This document shows positions 45,341 through 56,261 of a stretch of DNA of 64,000 nucleotides, piece by piece. The notes beneath the pieces are model-generated. The model saw nothing but the letters and a program-made list of their open reading frames with translations, was not told the origin of the DNA and did not search any database. A program made the translations under genes and the position numbers. The stretch lies in NCBI GenBank assembly GCA_027946555.1, contig JAPEVC010000025.1, positions 62,001 to 126,000 of the forward strand, read 5' to 3'. The stretch comes from Gnomoniopsis sp. IMI 355080. Lineage: Eukaryota; Ascomycota; Sordariomycetes; Diaporthales; Gnomoniaceae. Position 1 is the first letter of the stretch; each line of letters opens with the position of its first letter.

Positions 45341-46380
45341 TGCTGGAGAGTATCGAGCACACGTCAGGTCATGGTTGTTGCAGCATTCAATCAATTGAAG
45401 CTAGATTTCTCGGAACGAGATTGTTGCGGCGCGTACAGTTAACCTCCCGTACGCTGTCGAGGTTCGACGCGTCTTGGTGAACACCTGCTCCGTGTACTTG
45501 GCGTGCAGGGATTAGGCGATCTATGCTTGCGACCAGGGACAGGGGACTGAGGCCTGGCAGGCATCAACTAGTTAGTACGTACCTAGTAGCAGTACCAAGA
45601 CATTCACAGGTCCTGTTTGCTAAGTGAGGGTTTATTCGTAGCTGCCATCTTTCGGTACCTATGCTGCTGAGACGAAAAGCCAGCCTAGTGACCGTCCTAA
45701 CTTGCTATCAAGATCTCTCGATACATGGGCACGTCAGATCCGCAAGAGCTGGTCAGGTATCTAGGTAAGTACACTCATCATCATTGCAGTGAAACAGAGA
45801 AGGGCTTCTGTAGCACACAAACAGGTGCGCTAACGAGGAATTGAAGGCCTTTGTGTGTATTTTGGAGCCTGTGACAGGTCTTTGAAGCCGTCAACCACCG
45901 CTAAGGGTCTTTCTCGATATTGACTCGTATTCATGTTGGTGTGACCATCAGAGCAGACGATCAAGCTCGTAAAACTCATTGTACTTCGATTGATAATCTC
46001 TCCTGTTCTCCTTCTTCTTTTTGTAAATGGGTATTTCAGATAAACCCTCAGGTACTGCGTGCAAGCCAAGAGCGTGATTTTGTAGAAGAGAACTGCCCTC
46101 ACACAACCTGAGTCCAAGGCTTTGTTTGTTCTCCATACCAGCGCCCGGATTGACCCGATGTCCGAGCAGTGGCAGAGTCCGGGATCGTCTATCGAGCCAA
46201 TCTGCGCACAGCCTAATCCCGACTCCAGTTTTTTTTTCTAAATCCTTGTTCCGACGTCATCCTTTGGCGACACCCACAACCTCGATCACCACAGCGCTCT
46301 CGTCCTCTCTCTCGCCGCTCAATGCCATCGCGATAACACTACTCAAACCCTGTGCGAACTCCATTGAGTACAGCAGAAGA
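45341..46380. other. 1.0-kb divergent promoter region
   Basis: Lies between the kinetochore-like gene (-) and the UPF0651 gene (+). TAGGTA/TACCTA words cluster at 45574-45594 and 45757-45770 (imperfect decamers). The frame of the downstream gene stays open back to 46126, giving a longer possible N-terminus, but its composition is leader-like. Confidence 0.55.
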
Positions 46381-47385
46381 ATGTCTTCCACCGTGCGAAC
46401 CCTCGCGCGGCCTCTGCGGTCTTTCGTCGCCGCACGTCCCATGATGCGCACCTACGCCACCATTCCCACCAAGAACCCAACTCCTAGCGGCCCACTGGAG
46501 CCCTCGCGCGAGCAAGCGATGCCCATGGGAGCCTTCTACGAGGCCATTCTCAACAATCAACAACCCATCCCCGACGTCAAGCCCGAAGAGCCCGCCAGCT
46601 CCGTCAAAGAGAACCTGCAACAGCAAGCAGAAGCCTCGGACGCCGCACCCGCCAAGCGCGGCCGCAAGCCCAAGGCAAAGACTGACCCTGCCGCAACTGC
46701 CACCGCTGGGTCCGCGCCGACAGCCTCGGCCGCCGCCAGCCTTAAAGCCACGGCGAAGGAGGCCGCGGCCAAGTCCACGGTAAGCCCCTCCTCTCCCGAT
46801 GCGCGCGCGGCGGTGTCGGTCTCTACTGCTTCGGCCGAGACATCGCCGCCCGTCCCTACCCCGCCCCCGACGAACACCAGTACTCAAGAGAAAGCAAAAG
46901 TAATCTTCGGGTCACGCCTCGCCGGCCCCGCCGAACGCGCCGAGCGCCTCGCACAGATTCGGAGCAAGAGCAAATTGGTTGCCGGGGTATTGGTGCCGCC
47001 GAAGCCTCAAGAGCCAGACAATTGTTGCATGAGTGGCTGTGTCAATTGCGTGTGGGACCGGTTTCGAGACGAGATGGAGGAGTGGGCATTGGCCAATGCC
47101 GAGGTGGAGAGGAGGAGCGCGGCTGGCAAGACGGACGCATCCGCATTACCCCAAAAAGAACCACGAGTGGATCATACCGTTATCAGCATGGATGACGACG
47201 GAGGTGGCTCAGAGACGAACTGGGATGTGGGAGCAGTGCCTAAATCACAGCCCTCTGGCAAAATCACTAAAGACTTTTGGGACGAGGAGCTTTACAAGAA
47301 CGTGCCTGTTGGTATTCGAGAATTCATGAAGCAGGAGAAAAAACTCAAGGAAAAGCATATGCGTGAAGGCACTTCTGGGGGTTGA
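46381..47385 (+). CDS. Mitochondrial oxidoreductase-like protein (UPF0651/OXLD1 type)
   Basis: Protein with the oxidoreductase-like domain found in fungal UPF0651 mitochondrial proteins (yeast YPL107W type) and human OXLD1; biochemical role unsettled. From ATG 46381 it is a single exon of 334 aa. This start puts a basic, Ser/Arg-rich mitochondrial presequence first (MSSTVRTLARPLRSFVAARP...RTYA). Starting at 46126 would bury that signal inside the chain. Residues 60-200 are low-complexity Ala/Pro/Ser/Lys. The signature is PPKPQEPDNCCMSGCVNCVW at about residue 202-221, with four conserved Cys, followed by an acidic helix (DRFRDEMEEW). The C-terminus is Lys/Glu-rich. Confidence 0.88.
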   Translation: MSSTVRTLARPLRSFVAARPMMRTYATIPTKNPTPSGPLEPSREQAMPMGAFYEAILNNQQPIPDVKPEEPASSVKENLQQQAEASDAAPAKRGRKPKAKTDPAATATAGSAPTASAAASLKATAKEAAAKSTVSPSSPDARAAVSVSTASAETSPPVPTPPPTNTSTQEKAKVIFGSRLAGPAERAERLAQIRSKSKLVAGVLVPPKPQEPDNCCMSGCVNCVWDRFRDEMEEWALANAEVERRSAAGKTDASALPQKEPRVDHTVISMDDDGGGSETNWDVGAVPKSQPSGKITKDFWDEELYKNVPVGIREFMKQEKKLKEKHMREGTSGG

Positions 47386-50241
47386 AGTTTTAGCACGTGT
47401 TGATACCCATAGATATACGTGCATTGATTTCGAAGCCCCTTTTCGTGGTTGTCTTTATTTTGCTTTCCTGCTGTTCTGCTTCTCGCAATCCCTTGACCGC
47501 GAACTAACAATAGCGCTGTGGATCTCGTTGAAGGTGATTCTATTGAAGTGAGTGGAAGTTGGAAAGTAGAAAGCGCCGAATTCAGGATTGGATATGGGCG
47601 AACACTGTACAGTGTGAGTATATGTCCCTTCACACAAAACGTACTTAACAAAGCTATTCGTACCTAGGTCCGAGTTCTGATAGGAGGATGTCCGTGTCGA
47701 TGAAGGCTGCAGAGAGACGTCCGCCCACGGTTATGGCTTTGCGGATATGCTCAGCGGATATGCTTAGCGGGAATCCATCTTTGATCACGTCAACGGCCAA
47801 CTAAACCCTGACGTATCGATGTAATCCTGCGGGTCAGAACAACCAGAAGGGATAGGGCCACCAATAAAGGGAAAAGAGAATTTTTTCTTTTTTAAAAAAA
47901 AGAAAGGCAAGACCAGTTATGCAGAGAATCAATTTCCTTGATGGGTCAAATCACAAGTCTCTCAAGCATCGAACCGGATCTTGATTGATGGACCATGGAC
48001 GGCATGACATCCTCATAACTTGTGCATCACCGTCGTGATAGTTGAGGTATGTTGTTTGTTATCATTTCGTATGTCCATGCTCTTGATTTGCTAGCCATAA
48101 TTCCATGTCCATGCTGGGCCATAGAGCCTGCCTACCAACCTATGTAAACATTTGAGTGGAGTTCGCTATGTCGTTGTTAATTTTACTTGGTCTTGGTGAG
48201 GGTGGTCTTGGTCCCTACCATTGACCAGCGAGCTGCATCACTTCCCTTGCCTCTCATAGACATTTGGAGCATTGGGGTCATAAGGTAGGCATGCTGTTCG
48301 TGCCACTCCTTGAAGAGAGGTACCTCTCCAGCCAGCAAAAATCATACATGGTAGCTGCTGGCTTGTGCGCTTCTTCGTGTGTAGAGGAGCTCGATGGGTG
48401 ACTTTTGAACAAGTGGCACACACCCAGATCAGTCGTCTCTTTGGTTCTGCTTTACCTTCTCTGCTGTTGAATTGTATACCTTCCTGCCATCATTCTCACA
48501 CCCTTAGCACATTTTTGCAAAACCTCTCCCTCTCTAAGTAAGCACGTAGATCCTCCCGGGACGGAGTACATGACCCCCTAAACTCTCCTTGCCACAGTCA
48601 TTGCCAACCAACTCCAGCATGAGCCTGGACTATGCTATGGTCAGGTGTCATCTCCTAGCATGGAAATCACCTGTCCTTTTGCTTCCCACAGCTTTTGTGG
48701 CATGTCAACGTTTCAGCATCTTGAAGGCTCCGTAAGCCATATGAAATTTATTGAATATCGTGCTGATTATGGGGCAACGCCATGCTTGTGAGTGAACATT
48801 GCGACACGGGCAACATCCGGCTGCAGCATCCATGATGAGCCTGGCAGCCGTTTCAGTCAAAGCAAAACAGTTCTCCCCTGCTCCATACAATGCCCATTCG
48901 AAGATCACAAGACTTATACTAGCGTGTTCGTCCGCTCGTACCCCGTTTCCCTCGGCCAGATATTGTCGATATTTGTCTAATATTGGCTTCATGCCAGGAG
49001 AACGCTTGCTTCTCATCGAGATACGGATCTCAAATGTCCGCCATCAGCTGTTGATCATCACCTGATACGTATTCCAACGATAGAACCTCTCGGGCGATTC
49101 CATTTTTCCCGTCTTTATGTCTTAACGTGCTTGTGAGCTAAGAGAGAGACAAAGATAGATAGCAACCCAAGTTATAACTTTTCTGTTGCATTACCACCCT
49201 AATACGAGACACGGTCATCATTCTCGCCGTCTTCATTATCTCTTTCTCCCTTCCCAACAGAACACTCGCATCGACCAAGTGGATAACCCGATCCATAAAG
49301 CTCTTTCCTCGTAACTTAAGATTTTCTCTTTACGTTGTCGTTGTATAGCCTTTGCTATTCTTACATTTGGTTTCCATATGATTTACTCCTTTATAGTTTT
49401 CCCACTTATGCTCTTCAACTATCCTATAGTCTTGCCCATCTCACTTCTCGTCTGCGTTGAATTCTACACCTTACTTAATCTCAGAATATAGCATACCAAG
49501 GCAGCTGAAGAAACCTCAACATCCACCATTTAAACACTGCCCAGGTTCCCAACTTAGTACAAGTCACCTACTCGTGTAGCTTAACAGCAATACAGTGGAT
49601 ACCAGAAGATCTTGTTCGGAAGATGACCGCAGAAAAACAAATGGAAAAAAGCACAGTCCGTGACGCTCGTGCCGGCACAAAAAAAAGTCAACACCAGACA
49701 GACGGTGCCTTGCCCTGGTTATCTGCGCGACAAGACGCCATGACGGCTCCCACTTGCGCCGGACCACGCCCAACAACACCTTTGAATACTGTGGAGGATG
49801 CCATGTCATCTCCTGGGCTTTTAAAGTTCAACCCAACGCCAACCAGATATTCTCTGGCAGAAATGGGACCGGACCCCCAAGCCAAGAAAACAGCATGGAG
49901 AGCCCAGATGCTCGCCCACGCGGTTCCCGATATCCAGGGGTGACAGTCGTCCCTCAGGCTCAGCGCGACACAGCTTTCCAACAGCATCTTAGAGAGCAGT
50001 TTCAGGGAGTTGCTAGTTAGGATATCCAGAACCACGCCTTTCATGATCTCCTTGGACTAATGCATCATCAAAGCTATAGCTCAGCTCATGTATTCCAAGG
50101 CTACAGCTCGGCTCCTGTGGGTCGAATCTACTTAGGTATCTACTTAGGTATCTACGTACATAGGGCCAGATGACTTCGTAGATATGGATAAGTTGACTAC
50201 ACAAAGTTTCCCTCATTAAGTGCGTACAATTAGCCTCATCG
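47386..50241. other. 2.9-kb gene-poor region
   Basis: No supportable gene between the UPF0651 stop and the dehydrogenase stop. A near-match decamer is at 47661. A perfect 10-bp inverted repeat (TTTCTTTTTT / AAAAAAGAAA) lies at 47884-47905. 49140-49620 is markedly pyrimidine-rich on +, like a long fungal leader. It precedes a 106-codon frame (49623-49943) with no domain, so a non-coding or short-ORF transcript is possible. TCTACTTAGGTA is tandemly duplicated at 50127-50150. Confidence 0.5.
50127..50158. repeat. 12-bp tandem duplication of a decamer-like word
   Basis: TCTACTTAGGTA at 50127-50138 and 50139-50150, then partial TCTACGTA. The unit differs from the TACCTAGGTA core by one base (C to T). 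It lies about 90 bp downstream of the dehydrogenase stop codon. Confidence 0.85.
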
Positions 50242-51560
50242 TTATTGTATCTGGTTGACCAGACGTTTGTTCGTCTCCAATCTCCTCAAATTTTCTTCCA
50301 GTACACCACCCAGGCAATCCGCAACATACTCTTCGAAGCACCAACTCATATGCGGCGTGATGCTCACATTCGGCATGTTCCACATTTCGTGATCCTCCGG
50401 CAGCGGCTCCGGGTCTGTCACATCCAACGCCGCACCTGACAGCCGCCCATCCTTCAACGCCGCTACAAGCTCATCTTGTACAATGATAGGACCGCGAGAC
50501 ACGTTGACCAAGAAGGGATGGCGGGTACCGTTATGGGTAAGGACGTCGAACTGATCTTTTCCGAGGGCGTGTCTTGTGGAAAGAGTGAGGGGTGTGAAGA
50601 TGGCGAGGATGTCGAGGTCAGAGGAGAGGAACTTATCGAGGCCTGCTTTCGTGGCGCCGCTGTGCCACTCGACAGGGAGTCGACCTTCGTCGTCGCCCAT
50701 TGAGGCGTCTATATTGAAGGGGTTTGTGTCGTTGCGGAGACGACGCGACTCGGGAGTCGATTTTTCGCTGGACGTGCATGCTATTATATGCATGCCCATC
50801 GCGTGTAGGATACGGCCGGCTGAGTGTTGCATATTAATGACCATCGTGGTTGAAGTTTTCTGCGGTGAGAAACATACCTTGCCTCCCAATACTGCCATAT
50901 CCCCAGATACCAACCCTCTTGCCCGCGAGAATATTTGCCTTCGGGTATCCCCTTTCACCGTTCCCTGGACCAGCCCATTTTTTCTCACTCATGACTTTGA
51001 AGACTTTTGGGTATTGATGTGCCCACGACAGGATTGACAGCACCACATACTGTGCTATAGACCTCGCCGAAACGCCAGAGCAAGTAGAGACTGGTATCGA
51101 CGGATTTGAGAGGAGAGACGTGTTGCGCATGTGGTCGTGACCAGAGGTCAACAGCTGGACGAGGCGCAGATTGGGCATGAACGAAAGGGACGAAGGCGAG
51201 TGGGTGAAGGTCAGATAGACCGTTGCGTCTCGATAGTCGGCTGCGAGTTGGCTTATCAGCACAAAATGTACACATGGAATCACGTGAATGCTACTGCCTG
51301 GATATGAACGCATGCTCACCTTTTGGGATTATTTCACCATCATCTACCACGGGCCATCGTTCTTTCAGAGTATGCCAAATGAATCTGACGTGAGGAAATT
51401 TGACCTGGAGTCTCCTTATGGCCTCCGTAGGTTCTGGGAAATGGTATACGGCACAGAGGACGACTTCCTCTCGAGGCGTGGCAGGATGTTGGCGGTGGTG
51501 GTGTCCATGGCTGTTCACCTGGACCGTTGTCCCATCGATCACGGTGTTCTGAAGGAGCAT
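50242..51560 (-). CDS. D-isomer-specific 2-hydroxyacid dehydrogenase
   Basis: NAD(P)-dependent oxidoreductase interconverting 2-keto and D-2-hydroxy acids, cytosolic. Exons 51560-51320, 51240-50878 and 50819-50242 give 393 aa; the introns of 79 and 58 bp (both phase 1) are supported by continuity of conserved blocks. The N-terminal substrate domain contains FPEPTEAIRRLQ..FPHVRF. The Rossmann motif GYGSIGRQ is split from AGRILHAMGM by intron 2. Catalytic residues are seen as Arg in NVSRGPII, Glu in DVTDPEPLP and His in ITPHMSW. The first ~30 residues (His-rich) look non-conserved, so the start could be adjusted. No pathway context nearby. Confidence 0.9.
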
Positions 51561-52236
51561 TGTGTTGGAAATTGTGTGCCTTGAAGGGTTTCGTTGTACA
51601 TCTTGTCAAGAGAACCCCAGAAACTAGGAAAAACAAACTCTATATAACAAGTTTTGATCATGCAATTTTTTTCAGCGTATGTCAGAGTCCACATGCGAGG
51701 CGGCATTATCAAGCTATCGTTACTGTGATGTGACAAGTTCCAACCTTGCAGCCTGAGCAACAACTTTACAATAGTCCACAGCCTTAGGGTGGCCTGAACT
51801 CGAGAAAAATGTGGGCTTTCATCTTGAGCACGTAGCGGTTTACATCGGCAACCTACGGGACCAAGATCCCGCCAAGTTTCGCAATGGCCCTGGTGCCTCG
51901 TACATATCAACTTGGGGCTCCGCAGGTCGAGGAGGAGGAGGCTGATTGTGGGCTCATGAACGCCTATTTATGGGCCCCTATATTGAGGCTCCAGAGCGGA
52001 AAGCCGGCCGTAATTTCCGGAATGGCATTTCCGCGGGCGTCTGGCCGTGCCTGTCCGTGGACAGCCGCGAATTGTGGGCCGTGGCCGACGACAGATCCAG
52101 ACTTGAACGGGCCGAATGTCAAATTTCTTTTCCTCAGCCTCTCAACCCAGCACGACAGTCTCCCACTTTGCGCCCGGCCTGTTCCACTCTGACTGGCGCA
52201 CCATACCCACTGCGACGCGCTTCAGCAACCCGCTCT
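51561..52236. other. Intergenic
   Basis: 676 bp between the dehydrogenase start (-) and the HET relic. It should contain the dehydrogenase promoter. No gene or repeat recognised. Confidence 0.5.
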
Positions 52237-54546
52237 CTATCCGCCGGGTGACGAGGACGTGAAGCCCACTATAGGAGGGAGTCTTATTTTCTTGAGAGGC
52301 TTGAGGCCAGTGCATGAAGAGTGATGCGCCGACGACAATGACAGTCTAGTAACAATAATTTCGATGTAGCCCATGATATGCTTTGGTGGCGGTCTCCATG
52401 CCGGGCACCAGTGGGTATTGCATCCCAAGACCGCACCTTGTGTGTCGATAATGTTCACCTGCATGCCGTCCATGTCGGCCCTGGCCTCAGGCATTGAACA
52501 AGACGACAAACGAAGCTCGGCACAGGTCGTGTTGAAGACCAGGGCACTCGGCACTGTGCTCGCTAGGCGCCCGGCCACTTCGCATGACGAGGATACGTTG
52601 TGGTGCTTGATAGGCGCCCAAGGGCTATGGATACAGGCCCTCCGTGAGTTCACACTCGATAGTAGATGGCGATGAAGGATTCTTGTGTAGACATTCCCTT
52701 TCTCGTCATCCGTCTTCGTATTGAGCATCATGTCGTCGAACCAGAGCATGTCGCTGTTGATTGGCTGTAGCGTGAGCTCCGCATCTGTTTTGATGTGTGA
52801 CGTATTGGCGTAGAAGCGGACCAAGGTCCCCATATCTTGTGGTCTGAATGCGTCATGACCCAAGTTGTTTGAAACACCAACTCTTGCTGAGATCCAGCTC
52901 CAACTAGGAAATGCAGGTGACGTGGTCGCCAATGTCGATCCAGTTCCTCTGCATTGCTGGGCTGCAAGTGATACCAAAGTAGAGCTCAACTGAAGAAGTG
53001 CTTGGGCAGACCAAAAGCCAGACTTCCGACACCCTCAAGACCTCCAAAAGCACTAAAGGCGGCCAGCTTGTCGCTTGAAATGTCTGTCAATTGCCAATTG
53101 GAGTAATCGCGGACTGCTTAGGCGTAAGAAGTAAAGGGGACCAAATGACGTCCCTGTCCGAGACTTTTCTCAAAAGCACTTCCCGCTTGAATGAATGAGC
53201 TACCTGACCGGACGCGATAGTTGAGACAGACTAAAACATTTTTGGTCTGCTTTCTTGGATGAGTCCAGGACAGCATGTATGGACGTGCTGGTTTGTCCCG
53301 AAAAGAGAGCGCCGCGAAAGTCGTTTCTCTTAGCAAGTCCAGCCACGTGAGTCCCAATTTGAGCCATCGACCAATCTGTCAAGAAAAGGGGACAGTGCTC
53401 GTCCGCTGCTGTCATCGAAGAACTTGGTGGGCTGAAGCTGCCACGAAACCGTGACAGAGCTATATGAAAACTTCAATAGACGCGGAGTTGTGAGCACTGG
53501 CGCCGGGCCTTTCCTTCGGCGAGGGCCACAATAGTCAACGTGGCCAAGTGGTAGATGGCGCCCATCTTTTCGATCTGTGAGGTCTTTTCAATGTGATCAT
53601 CTTGAATGATACACAGCTTATCACTCCAGAGGTAACACTGACCGATGCTATGACACAGGTTCATTGCATCGACGAAAGGATCGGGCCGTTAATAGCACCA
53701 GGGACGAAGAGTTTGTCCAGCATCTTTGGGGTGAGATGCAGGGAGGTGTTCGACACCGAAGCCCATGTATAACTAAAAGCCACGTACTCAGGACAATCAT
53801 TGAGTTCCTCATAGCTCACCAGGCAACGAGTAGAGGCATCGATCACGCGGAAGCCCTGATGAGGGCGCTGGTATCCTCAAATTGCCCGCACATCGTTCGT
53901 GAGGTTGCTGCACTTTGGATCCACTGTTCGTACACTCTAGCAACCACTCTATGATTGGTTTCTTATCAATCATGCTCCTGTCCCATGAAGAGACTTCAAC
54001 AAGATGTTGCTGCTGGTAGCGCAAGGTAAGTTCAAGGAGGAAGACACATGGGGTAGTCTGGGTTCGCACTTTGAACAGTAGTACTGGAAGGACGTAGCGT
54101 CCCTTGTCAGCCTTGTTCTCCAGTGCTTTCCATTGACTGACGTTTGTGGCATGGGAAACGGTCTCCGTGGTAAAATCTGGGCTCCAGGTTCGCATACAAC
54201 GAAGCCACTCTTTAGCATTTGGGTTAAACCTTGCACATGATGCATGACAGCGACGCCGATAGATTGGCCAGAGGTTGTCTGGGCATGGATTGCCACGCAG
54301 CTGCTTCACCATCGCCGGGTCCGAGCCCGCAACCGACGAACTTGAGCGACCCATCTTGCTCAAGACCTGGCCAGCTTGAGTCGTCGCAGTAGAGGACGTG
54401 AGAAATATGATCAAGCCTCTGACAGCTTGCGCAAGGCTTTTCGTCCGGTGGCTTAAGCCCTGCACAAATTCAGAGTGGGGTGGCCCGTTCGGTAACTCTT
54501 CAAGTCGATCTTCGCACCATTCGCAAGTCGGCCACAGCAGTGTCAT
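52237..54546 (-). pseudogene. Broken heterokaryon-incompatibility (HET) domain gene
   Basis: Relic of a HET-domain gene, the family mediating vegetative incompatibility in filamentous ascomycetes. Reading on -: IIEWLLEC...PHERC (about 53960-53900) matches the pre-HET W-L-x-x-C/H-x-x-C block. VIDASTRCL and EYVAFSYTW (53846-53763) follow in another frame. A further frame gives YLWSDKLCIIQDD and MGAIYHLATLTIVA (53634-53540). SPAFPSWSWI near 52910-52890 corresponds to the downstream PSWSW motif. Frame switches near 53850 and 53690 fall inside or between conserved blocks with no room for an intron, and the HET core then ends in a stop. Outer limits are approximate. 5' sequence to 54546 is open but has no recognisable domain. 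Confidence 0.8.
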
Positions 54547-55427
54547 TGAGATTCATGAGAATGAGACTGCGGGCGACTGGAACCTAATGTGACGCACAGC
54601 AGCGATGAATCCCTTTTGGCGCTCAATGAGGCGTCTCGGATGCCGAGCATGGGCGTGGATTCGAAAGCATCGAGGCAATCCGTTGAAGGTAACAATTTCT
54701 CATAAAATCGTATTTGGGGAGATCGCCAGGAAGCTTCTTTGCACGTTCGAGAGAAATTTTGACTGCCAGAGGTTTTGCATTTCGAGCTTTGAGATAAAGT
54801 TGATTTCGCAGTCGCTGCCCGTCAGCATTGGGGCCTATATCGAAGCAGGGGCTCTGGGCCAATTGGACCGGACATATGGCAATGTGCAGGTGAAGTAATC
54901 GAAAGGCTTAATCAATTTGGCTATCGCACGTGCTCATTGCGCTCATGTCGAGCCATATCTTGTGTTATACGGCGGCCATTGCATCTCAGATCCTTCCATT
55001 TCGGCTGCATCATCTTTATTGCACTTGGCTCCTGCATTGCTACTTGACGGTGCGTATCACAAGAATGTAAAGAAGAATGCAGATCGCGAGGAATACGATC
55101 TTATCAGAGTCTCTGCTTCGACCGCATTACAAGGTGCTGGCTTTGCCGTACCAGAGAGGGACCCTCGAGTGGCCTTTTCGACTCTTTGTTGATGTTTCAT
55201 CAGCTTTGTAACCCTAACTCCCGATTGCTATGCGTTTTCCGTCGAAATCAAGTACGGCAAGTCGAATCTGATGATCTGACCGAATTTGGAGGAGCCGTCC
55301 ATATTTGCGGCCCAAAGACCAGACGGGGGGCACTACGCTGGTGGTACCGCTGCAAACACTCGGCTGCCGACAGGAGATTCGGTGGGCACCCGAGACATCT
55401 CATGCAGTTTTGTCGCGAAGACTGCGA
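54547..55427. other. Intergenic
   Basis: 881 bp between the HET relic and the Xpt1 stop. Frames at 54605-54898 (+) and 54917-55192 (+) show no domain or clear splice partners. Possibly degraded coding DNA related to the HET region, but not demonstrable. Confidence 0.45.
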
Positions 55428-56261
55428 TCATGCCCTGCCATTGGCTTGTCTGCTCTTCATTTGTCGTGCCAGCTCATCGTGCTCTTCGATGTCGGAAGCC
55501 TCCCAGGGATAGCAGATCCACTCATCGCCGACGGTACGGGCGGCCATATAGCGGCCCTCGTCCATCATATCCTTGGGCAGAGTTCCCTTCTTTGGCTTGT
55601 CCTTGTTCTGTTTTGTTCACAGGATATCAGCCTTATCCAGCCCTTCTCGCCTGTTGGTCTATACTTACGTGGAGTACGAAGATGCTGAACTCGGTCTTTC
55701 CCTCGACACCGAGCTTCTGCCTTGCGGCCTCAACATCCTTCTCTAGCTCTTTCACTGCGTACTCGAGGGTGGTCCGCGTATCGTCGACCTCATCAACAAT
55801 CAGGATTTTCTTTCCTATGAGGTTCTTCATTTCGCCAAGGCTGGTGAGATCGAGCCACTGAGTGCGAGTGACCTTCTTTCCGGGCTCCTCGACAACGTTG
55901 TCGGTAGCCAGCTGCTCGTAGAGCGACAGGCCTATGGCCTGAATGGGAATGTTGGGCATGCCAGGCTTCTTGAGAAAGGAACGCAGGATCCTGGCGGGTA
56001 CATAACCACCGCCGCCGATGGCGATCATTAGCTGAGGTTGATGGTTGTTGAGGATGTACTCGGCCGACTCTTGACAGAGCTTGTGGACCTGGGTGTGAAA
56101 ACTGGATCAGCGGAAAACATGACAACCACTGGACGGGCAATAAATGCAACACAAACAAAGGCTGTTGGTTTTTGAATGGTTCAGATCTCAAATCGTGAGA
56201 TATATCGGAAAGAAGGAAAGACACGCACATCGTTGTAAGTGACGTAGAGCTTCTCGGCCAT
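55428..56261 (-). CDS. XPT1: Xanthine (purine) phosphoribosyltransferase
   Basis: Purine-salvage enzyme converting xanthine (and, in relatives, hypoxanthine/guanine) plus PRPP to the nucleotide; cytosolic. Exons 56261-56229 (11 codons), 56088-55669 and 55607-55428 give 210 aa, almost exactly the length of yeast Xpt1. Intron 1 is 140 bp (GTGCGT..CCCAG) and intron 2 is 61 bp (GTAAGT..ACAG), both phase 0. The start reads MAEKLYVTYNDVHKLC. IAIGGGGYVPARILR is the PP-loop region. ILIVDEVDDTRTT is the PRPP-binding signature with its acidic pair. YPWEASDIEEHDEL near the C-terminus is typical of the Xpt1/gpt-like group. Confidence 0.94.

Noticed and set aside
48705..49016. 103-codon - strand frame in the gene-poor region
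   Set aside because: Isolated, no domain, and no splice signals linking it to other frames.
54605..55192. Two short + strand frames upstream of Xpt1
   Set aside because: No shared domain and no phase-consistent intron between them.
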